From positions 38,678 through 102,677 of the forward strand of contig NZ_JARGDO010000018.1 of assembly GCF_029211185.1 (NCBI RefSeq): a stretch of 64,000 bases of DNA, read 5' to 3'. Numbering within the stretch: the stretch's first letter is position 1; each line of letters opens with the position of its first letter. The translations under genes were made by a program, and so were the position numbers. A model generated the notes under the pieces. It saw only the letters and a program-made list of their open reading frames with translations. It was not told the origin of the DNA and searched no databases. Shown piece after piece: positions 57,899 to 64,000 of the stretch. The stretch comes from Tessaracoccus caeni. Lineage in GTDB: Bacteria; Actinomycetota; Actinomycetes; Propionibacteriales; Propionibacteriaceae.

Positions 57899-58833
57899 CT
57901 GCTCTCACCCACGCCGTCCTCGGCGGCAACGGCATCACCGGCACCGAGACGATCCGGGCGCTGTTGCGTCGCGGCGAGGCGGTGACCTCCGTCGGGCGAC
58001 GCCCGTGCACCATCGACGGCACCCATTCCGAGACCGCCGATCTGCGGAGTCCCGCCGACGCATCGCGGGTGCTCGCGGGCAAAGACGTGGCCTACTTCAC
58101 CGTCGGACTGCCCTATTCGGCACGCGTCTGGGCGGCCGAGTGGCCGGTCATCCTGAGCAATGTGATCGACGCCGCCGTGCAGCACGGCACCCACCTGGTG
58201 TATCTCGACAACGTCTACGCCTATGGCGAGGTCGACGCGCCGATGACCGAGCAGACGCCGCTGCGTCCCACCAGCAAGAAGGGACAGATCCGCGCCGATG
58301 CAATCCGCGCGCTGGAGACGGCGCGCACCAAGCGAGGCCTGCACGTCACCGTCGGTCGCAGCGCCGACTTCTACGGTCCCGGCGCCACGACGAGCATGAT
58401 CAACGACTTCGTGATCGACCGGGCCGCCGCCGACAAGCGCTGCACTTGGCTCTTCGACGCAGGGCTGGCCCACTCGCTCACCTACACCCCGGACATCGGC
58501 GAGGCGCTGGCCATCCTCGGCACCGATCCGGTTGCCCTCAACCGAACCTGGCACCTGCCGACCGCGCCCGCGCTCACCGGACAGGAGTACGTCGAGATGG
58601 CAGCAGGGTCCGACGCACGGGCGAAGGTGATGTCGCTGGGCACCGTGCGGTTCGGCGCACTGTTCAACTCCTCCGCGAGAGAGACGCTCGAGCTGGTCTA
58701 CCAGTTCGCCAAGCCGTACGTCTTCGACTCCAGCCTCTTCGAGTCGACGTTCTCGCTGGCCCCGACGTCGGCCGCCGACGGATTCGCCGAGACGCTCGCC
58801 GCCGCCCGGAACCGCAATCTCACCCGCAGCTGA
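57895..58833 (+). CDS. NAD-dependent epimerase/dehydratase-family (SDR) protein
   Basis: 312 aa. Rossmann start THAVLGGNGITGTETIRALL (GxxGxxG type) and HLVYLDNVYAYGE in place of the usual YxxxK region; no clear catalytic Tyr-x-x-x-Lys, as in atypical extended SDR/NmrA-like proteins. May bind NAD(P)H as a sensor or reductase. Coupled to the MerR gene. Substrate unknown. Confidence 0.84.
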   Translation: MTALTHAVLGGNGITGTETIRALLRRGEAVTSVGRRPCTIDGTHSETADLRSPADASRVLAGKDVAYFTVGLPYSARVWAAEWPVILSNVIDAAVQHGTHLVYLDNVYAYGEVDAPMTEQTPLRPTSKKGQIRADAIRALETARTKRGLHVTVGRSADFYGPGATTSMINDFVIDRAAADKRCTWLFDAGLAHSLTYTPDIGEALAILGTDPVALNRTWHLPTAPALTGQEYVEMAAGSDARAKVMSLGTVRFGALFNSSARETLELVYQFAKPYVFDSSLFESTFSLAPTSAADGFAETLAAARNRNLTRS

Positions 58834-58937
58834 CGCCCTACGTCGCAATCTCACCCGGAACTGACCTCCTGCACAGCCACCAACACCCCCAAGTCCCCTT
58901 CCGCCCAACCTCGGGCCCGAGCACCCCCACTCCAATC

Positions 58938-58968
58938 CCGGAAAATCGGCCAATGGCCGATTTTCCGG
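58938..58968. terminator. 14-bp perfect hairpin after the SDR gene
   Basis: CCGGAAAATCGGCC (58938-58951) and GGCCGATTTTCCGG (58955-58968) are exactly complementary around AAT; an A-tract and T-tract sit inside the stem. Probable terminator. Just upstream, CGCAATCTCACCCG from the gene end is tandemly repeated. Otherwise 58834-59120 has no gene. Confidence 0.7.
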
Positions 58969-59120
58969 TGTCTGATGCCGAAAAGTGGCCAAGACCCTGC
59001 TCGTTCCGGCCGCGTCGCCACCCCAGGCGAACCGCCCAGTCATCCGACCGTGGCGAAGTTATCCACAGCTAAGGCGCCGCGCCAAGCGGGCTGTCGGCGC
59101 GACGTGCAAAGGTTGGCTCC

Positions 59121-61277
59121 ATGCACGAACCCCAGCCCTTGCGCGACGAGGCCGTCGCCATCCTGCGTCAGCTGACGGACAACCCCGGCGCACAGTTCCA
59201 CGCCGGGCAGTTCGAGGCCATCGAGGCACTGGTGGCGCAGCGGCGCCGCGCCCTGGTGGTGCAGCGCACCGGATGGGGCAAGTCGGCGGTGTACTTCATC
59301 TCGGCTCTGTTGCGACGCCGGGCCGGTGCAGGCCCCGCCTTGATCGTCTCCCCGCTGCTCGCGCTGATGCGCGACCAGGTGACTGCTGCCGAGCGTGCCG
59401 GGGTGCGAGCGGCGGCGATCAACTCTGCCAACGCCACCGAGTGGTCGGAGATCGAGCGCCTCCTCGACGAGGACGCGGTGGACGTGCTGTTCGTCTCGCC
59501 CGAGCGCCTGGTCAATCCGCGGTTCCGCGCCGAGCAGCTGCCCCGGCTGGTTGCCACCATGGGGTTGCTCGTGATCGACGAGGCGCACTGCATCAGCGAC
59601 TGGGGCCACGATTTCCGGCCCGACTACCGGCGGATTCGCACCCTCATCTCGGAGCTTCCCGACGGCGTTCCCGTCCTGGCCACGACGGCCACCGCCAACG
59701 AGCGCGTCGTCACCGACGTCGCCGAACAGCTCGGCGCCTCGTCGTCGCGTCCGCAGGAGGTGTTCACCCTGCGCGGGACGTTGGCCCGCGACTCACTCCG
59801 CCTGGGCGTGCTGCACCTGAGCCGCACGTCCGAACGCGTGGCCTGGCTGATCGAACACTTGGGCTCACTGCCCGGCAGCGGCATCGTCTACTGCCTCACC
59901 GTGTCGGCCGCAGAAGACACCGCCGCCGCCCTCGCCGCGGCAAGGCACCGAGTGCTGCCCTATACCGGTCGCACCGACGGTTCCGAACGGCTGGCCGCTG
60001 AGGAGGCGCTCAAGGCGAACGAGGTGAAGGCCCTGGTGGCCACGTCTGCGCTCGGCATGGGCTTCGACAAGCCCGATCTCGGCTTCGTCGTGCATCTCGG
60101 CGCGCCCAGCTCGCCGGTCGCGTATTACCAACAGGTGGGCCGCGCGGGCCGCGCCACCCCCAACGCCGACGTACTGTTACTCCCCGGCACCGAGGATCGC
60201 GAGATCTGGCACTTCTTCGCCACCAACGCCATGCCCACCCAAGAGCGCGCCGACGCGGTGCTCGCTGCCCTGGGCGAGGCCGACGGACCACTGTCGGTTC
60301 CCGCGTTGGAGGCCCGAGTCGACCTACGACGGGCCCAGTTGGAGCTGCTGCTCAAGGTGCTCGCCGTCGACGGCGCCGTCGAGTTCGTGCCCGGCGGCTG
60401 GACCACCACCGGCCAGCCATGGCGCTACGACCAGGAGCGCTACGGCCGCATCGCGGCGGCGCGCGTGGCCGAGCAGGAGGCCATGCTCACTTACGAGCGG
60501 GGCGAGGTCTGTCGGATGGCTTTCCTCACCGCGCAGCTGGACGACCCCCACTCGTCGCCGTGCGGCCGGTGCGACGTCTGCGCCGGGCCGTGGTATCCCA
60601 CCGGAGTCGCCGCGCAGGTCAGCACATCGGCCCGTGCGCAGTTGGATCGGGTAGGCGTGGCCATCGCCCCACGGGCGCTTTGGCCGTCGGGCCTCGACCG
60701 GCTCGGCCTCACCGATGCGGAAGGCAAGGCGTTGAGGGGAAAGATCCCGGTCGAACAGCAGGTGTTGGAGGGACGCGCCACGGCCCGCCTCACCGACCTG
60801 GGCTGGGGCAACGCCCTGCGCGACCTCTTCCGCACCGACGCCGACGGCCGCCCCATCGACGCCGAGGTGCCCGACGAGCTGGCCCGCGCGTGCGTGCGGG
60901 TGCTGCGAGAGTGGAACTGGGATGAGCGCCCCGGTGCCGTCGCCTGGATCCCCAGCCTGTCCCGTCCCCGCCTTGTCGAGTCGTTGGGACGCGGCATCGC
61001 GACAGCCGGCCGACTCCCCCTGCTCGGCCCCCTCGCTCTGAACCCCGCCGCCGGGCCGCTCATGCGGTCCACGAACAGCGCGTACCGGGTGCGCGACGTC
61101 TGGCATCGTTTCGCCGTCCCAGACTTGATGCAGCAACAGTTAGCCTCGATGGCCGCCCCGGTCCTCCTCGTCGACGATCTGGTCGACTCTCGCTGGACCA
61201 TGACCGTCGCCGGCCGCCTCCTCCGCACCGCCGGCGCCCAGGCCGTCCTCCCGTTCGCTCTCGGTTCCATGGGGTAG
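59121..61277 (+). CDS. recQ: RecQ-family DNA helicase with C-terminal phosphoribosyltransferase-like region
   Basis: 718 aa. Walker A RTGWGKSAVYF, DEAH box VIDEAHCISDWGHDFRPD, motif VI QVGRAGRA, and the RecQ zinc cluster CGRCDVC at about residue 490. The usual RQC/HRDC parts are replaced by a C-terminal segment with VLLVDDLVDSRWTMTVAGRL, the PRPP-binding loop pattern of ComF-type phosphoribosyltransferases. 3'-5' unwinding in repair/recombination is the family role; the extra domain suggests a nucleotide-linked function. Confidence 0.92.
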   Translation: MHEPQPLRDEAVAILRQLTDNPGAQFHAGQFEAIEALVAQRRRALVVQRTGWGKSAVYFISALLRRRAGAGPALIVSPLLALMRDQVTAAERAGVRAAAINSANATEWSEIERLLDEDAVDVLFVSPERLVNPRFRAEQLPRLVATMGLLVIDEAHCISDWGHDFRPDYRRIRTLISELPDGVPVLATTATANERVVTDVAEQLGASSSRPQEVFTLRGTLARDSLRLGVLHLSRTSERVAWLIEHLGSLPGSGIVYCLTVSAAEDTAAALAAARHRVLPYTGRTDGSERLAAEEALKANEVKALVATSALGMGFDKPDLGFVVHLGAPSSPVAYYQQVGRAGRATPNADVLLLPGTEDREIWHFFATNAMPTQERADAVLAALGEADGPLSVPALEARVDLRRAQLELLLKVLAVDGAVEFVPGGWTTTGQPWRYDQERYGRIAAARVAEQEAMLTYERGEVCRMAFLTAQLDDPHSSPCGRCDVCAGPWYPTGVAAQVSTSARAQLDRVGVAIAPRALWPSGLDRLGLTDAEGKALRGKIPVEQQVLEGRATARLTDLGWGNALRDLFRTDADGRPIDAEVPDELARACVRVLREWNWDERPGAVAWIPSLSRPRLVESLGRGIATAGRLPLLGPLALNPAAGPLMRSTNSAYRVRDVWHRFAVPDLMQQQLASMAAPVLLVDDLVDSRWTMTVAGRLLRTAGAQAVLPFALGSMG

Positions 61278-61304
61278 CTTGGTGCACCGACGAGAAAGAA
61301 GCCC

Positions 61305-62078
61305 ATGATCGAGATCCTCAACTCCACCCAGCTGACTCAGGCGCGCGAGAGCGGCGCGTTGGTCGGTCACATCCTTCAGACGCTGCGGGAGCGCAGCACG
61401 GTGGGCACCAACCTGCTGGAGATCGACCAGTGGACCAAGGAGATGATCGAAGAGGCCGGAGCAGTGTCCTGCTACGTCGACTACGCACCGTCTTTCGGCC
61501 GCGGTCCGTTCGGCCACTACGTGTGCACCTCCGTCAACGACGCGGTCCTCCACGGGCTGCCCCACCACTACACACTCACCGACGGCGACCTCGTCACCCT
61601 CGACCTCGCCGTCATCCTCGGCGGTGTGGCGGCCGACTCGGCCATCAGCTTCCTCGTCGGAGACGCCCGTCCCGCAGAGAGCGTCGCTCTGATCGACACC
61701 ACCGAACGCGCATTGGCCGCAGCGATCAAGGTGGTGAAGGCGGGCGCGCACATCGGCGACATCTCATCGGCCATCGGCAAGGTGCTGCGACGGGCCGGCT
61801 ACCGGATCAACACCGATTTCGGTGGCCACGGCATCGGCTCGACGATGCACCAAGACCCGCATGTGCCCAACAACGGCCAGCCGGGCCGGGGCTTCAAGCT
61901 GCGCGCCGGCATGCTGCTGGCCATCGAACCATGGGTGATGGAAAACACCGCCGCGTTGGTCACCGACGCCGACGGCTGGACCCTCCGCAGCGCCACCGGC
62001 TGCCGCACAGCCCACAGCGAGCACACCGTCGCCATCACCAAGACCGGCGCCGAAATCCTCACCCTCCCCCGAAAGTAA
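61305..62078 (+). CDS. map: type I methionine aminopeptidase
   Basis: 257 aa pita-bread metallopeptidase that removes initiator Met. Ligands: Asp pair in VTLDLAVILGGVAADS, His in GGHGIGSTMHQDP, Glu in LAIEPWVMEN and in SEHTVAI. The last about 25 residues diverge from the standard end. Map is essential and often duplicated; this may be a second copy. Starts 27 nt after recQ, so the two could be one transcript. Confidence 0.9.
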   Translation: MIEILNSTQLTQARESGALVGHILQTLRERSTVGTNLLEIDQWTKEMIEEAGAVSCYVDYAPSFGRGPFGHYVCTSVNDAVLHGLPHHYTLTDGDLVTLDLAVILGGVAADSAISFLVGDARPAESVALIDTTERALAAAIKVVKAGAHIGDISSAIGKVLRRAGYRINTDFGGHGIGSTMHQDPHVPNNGQPGRGFKLRAGMLLAIEPWVMENTAALVTDADGWTLRSATGCRTAHSEHTVAITKTGAEILTLPRK

Positions 62079-62378
62079 CCCTCCCCTTCTGTCGTGGTAG
62101 AGGTTCCGTCGGTCTTGCTGAGCGAAGCAGCCGACGCTAGGCACCTCCTCACCATCAGCGGCGACCTACGCGCAAAAGTGCGCTCCATCACGCCGACTAG
62201 AACCGCACACCCCAGACTCCGACGACGCACTATCCAGGAGCGGTCGCCGGCCGGAACGAGCCGGCGCAAGGTGCCAATGTTGCCCGAAGTGGGCTAGATG
62301 TTGTCCATAGCAGACGAGGTGTTGCCCGATTCGTTCAGGTGATCGGTTTTGTCAGACCCGTGGTCTAGCGTTGGGGGT

Positions 62379-63730
62379 ATGGAAAACACCACGCGAACCA
62401 CTACCCGGGAGGCCATCCAGGCTATCTCGGGGTGGGCCGCGTGCATCGATCCCGTCGAGTGGGATTCCGTACCCGAGCCCGAACTGCTGGAGCTGATGTG
62501 GCAGACCCGCAAGGCCGCCGACCGTCTCACGGGCCTCGCCGGCATGCTCACCGCCACCGTCGAACGCCGCAACGCTGCCATCCTCGTGGCCGGCACCCCG
62601 CTGAACACGCTGATCGCACAAACCGAACACCGCGATGGCAAGGACGCCAACAGGGTCGTGCTCCAGGGGCGGGAGCTGGTTCGCAATCCCGTGGTGAGCA
62701 GCGCCGTCCTCGACGGAAAGATCTCTACCGACCACGCCCGTGGCGTTGTGAAGGCGATGGGAGAACTCCCGCCGGGCATCACACGTCATCAGGCCCACCA
62801 GATCAGCGCCATCCTGATCAACGAGGCCACCACCTCCACGCCGAGTGAACTGCCTCCAAGGCCAAGGCCGCTCTGAGACAGGTGGCACCGGAGCTGGTCC
62901 CCAGTGGCGACCATGAAGACCGCATCCTGGCGGAGCAGCGTCGCATCGCGATACGACGCCGCTCTTTCACCTTCGGAGACGATGGCGAAGGCTCCACCTG
63001 GTTCCGAGGCCAGCTGCCACACCTCGAGGCCGAGCCCTTGCTCAACAGCCTCCATCAGCTGGTGGCCGCCGGCAAGCGAGCCGAACGCGACCGACCGGCC
63101 CGCGCACCCCAGCGAGAGATCACCCGGGAACAGCGCTACGCCGGCGCCCTCGCCACTCTCGCTCAGCAGCCCGCTGGCGGCACGGGTCGTCGGGCGGCGG
63201 CCACGGTGATCGTCACCATGGCAGAGCAAGACCTCTATACGAAGGCTCGTACTGCCGGCGTGCTCGCCTCAGGAAAGAAGATCCCCGCCGCTGAGCTCCG
63301 CACGCTCCTCTGCGACGCGAACATCCTCCCTGTCGTGCTCGGTGGCGATTCGGAGATCCTCGACGTCGGTGTCACACGCCGGTTCGTCACCCCAGCCATC
63401 CGACGGGCCCTGTCAGTACGCGACAAGAAGTGCGTGTTCCCCTCCTGCACCGTGCCGGACGCAGAGTGCGATGCGCATCATGTGGTCCCCTGGGTGCGGG
63501 GCGGGCCGACGTCTTTGGGCAACCTCGTCCTCGCATGCCCACATCACCACGGCCTCCTCGAGCCGAAAGGTGAAGACCTGGTGAACCCTCGCTGGCAGAT
63601 CACCTTCGACACGAGAACCCGGAAACCTGTGGTCAGCAGGCCACAGCCCATCAAGGTCGGGTTGCTACCTCAGCCGGAAATACTGACCACAAGGTCACGC
63701 GTACCCGTTCAGTACCCCCTTCTCCGCTGA
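62379..63730 (+). pseudogene. DUF222-HNH endonuclease gene with a frameshift
   Basis: Frame 1 (62379-62876) codes the DUF222 half (MENTTRTTTREAIQAISGWA...); it ends at CCAAGGCCAAGGCCGC. The downstream frame, shifted by one, continues KAKAALRQVAPELVPSG and ends with an intact HNH domain (CDAHHVVPWVRGG, NLVLACPHHHGLLE). A 1-nt deletion near 62849-62860 restores the frame, or programmed slippage at the CCAAGGCC repeat would. Such DUF222-HNH genes are abundant and mobile in actinobacteria. GGGGG lies next to the start. The preceding 300 nt (62079-62378) hold no gene. Confidence 0.8.
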
Positions 63731-63839
63731 TCTCGAGCCGGTCACGACCAGCACCACATCCACGCTTTCGGGGTACGACGAGCTCCGCGAGGAGCCCGAA
63801 GGAGAGCGCGACCACACATAAGGGCTTGTGGCCAGCTAC

Positions 63840-63905
63840 CTGCGGATTCTCACGCTGGCTCTTTTCGAGGCTACGGCTTCGGGGCTCGTTCCGGGTGCTC
63901 ATACG
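63840..63905. repeat. distal copy of the 62/87-bp repeat head
   Basis: TGCGGATTCTCACG...GGCTCTTTTCGAGGCTACGGCTTCGGGGCTCGTTC is nearly the same as the 5' end of the array at about 36937-36985 and as the heads at 37187 and 37371. A dispersed, gene-end repeat family. Confidence 0.7.
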
Positions 63906-63909
63906 AAAG

Positions 63910-64000
63910 TTAGGTGACCACCGCTTCTGTGGGGCTGGGGAAGGTGACGGTGACGCCGGCGTTTCGGAGTAGGTTGATGGCGTTGCGGATCGCGATGCCG
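63910..64000 (-). CDS. C-terminal end of an unidentified gene (partial)
   Basis: The last 29 codons of a minus-strand gene entering from the right: GIAIRNAINLLRNAGVTVTF then PSPTEAVVT and TAA at 63910. Too short to assign a family. Confidence 0.4.
   Translation of the reverse strand, partial: GIAIRNAINLLRNAGVTVTFPSPTEAVVT

Overview
The window is high-GC DNA with very dense, short-spaced operons and frequent ATGA/GTGA stop-start overlaps. GTG starts, apparently leaderless promoters, an IdeR/DtxR-type iron box, a fused IrtA-type siderophore importer and a DUF222-HNH gene all point to an actinobacterium. The mixture of BglG-type PTS operons, LplB/LplC-type sugar importers, ROK control and the interspersed gene-end repeats suggests Propionibacteriaceae or a close relative; this placement is inference. 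There is no rRNA, complete tRNA, CRISPR array, phage block or recognisable intact insertion sequence.

Layout. 1-9.0 kb: a minus-strand alpha-glucoside operon (lipoprotein binding protein, two permeases, DUF624/YesL protein, GH13, GH31) diverges from a ROK regulator across a 28-bp palindromic operator. 8.4-15.3 kb: an XRE/MmyB-type regulator, then a beta-glucoside PTS operon (EIIBCA, GH1, BglG antiterminator) behind a RAT-plus-terminator switch, then a DHA2 exporter whose 5' end is fused to a decayed copy of the XRE regulator's leader and first codons. 15.3-21.3 kb: a YafQ/DinJ-type toxin-antitoxin pair, a helix-hairpin-helix protein, an ArgO/ArgP-type exporter and regulator, a winged-helix/SRPBCC pair, a small alarmone synthetase and an acyltransferase. 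21.5-24.8 kb: a VOC-ArsR-SRPBCC-MFS operon with a promoter-operator, followed by a second VOC gene. 25-31 kb: a short UvrA-like protein divergent from an ABC-2 exporter and a DesK/NarL-type two-component system, which contains two tiny coupled ORFs.

31.1-36 kb: a 1368-residue NACHT-type STAND NTPase with about 36-residue helical repeats, in visibly lower-GC sequence. It is the best candidate for an undescribed (defence-type) system. Beside it lie a small membrane protein and two long perfect hairpins. 36-46.5 kb: a methyltransferase, tandem repeats of 62/87 bp and 82 bp, an ArsC-like protein, a PIG-L deacetylase, a flavin-reductase-like protein, a serine hydrolase with TetR, another TetR, a structured non-coding stretch of about 570 nt, a wHTH/membrane-protein operon and an MFS protein. 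46.6-48.2 kb: an arginase-fold protein with an unusual GGDC motif and the remains of an AbiEii-like locus.

48.2-52.6 kb: a second beta-glucoside PTS operon (GH1, EIIBCA, BglG) on the minus strand, with two extended RAT-like leaders. 52.8-57.2 kb: irtAB iron-siderophore import under an iron box. 57.2-64 kb: a MerR regulator with an SDR-type protein, a RecQ helicase with a C-terminal phosphoribosyltransferase-like region, a type I methionine aminopeptidase, a frameshifted DUF222-HNH gene, a distant copy of the gene-end repeat, and the last codons of a gene leaving the window.

As a whole the region is carbohydrate- and iron-scavenging accessory chromosome, with several locally regulated efflux/stress modules and one large probable immune NTPase.
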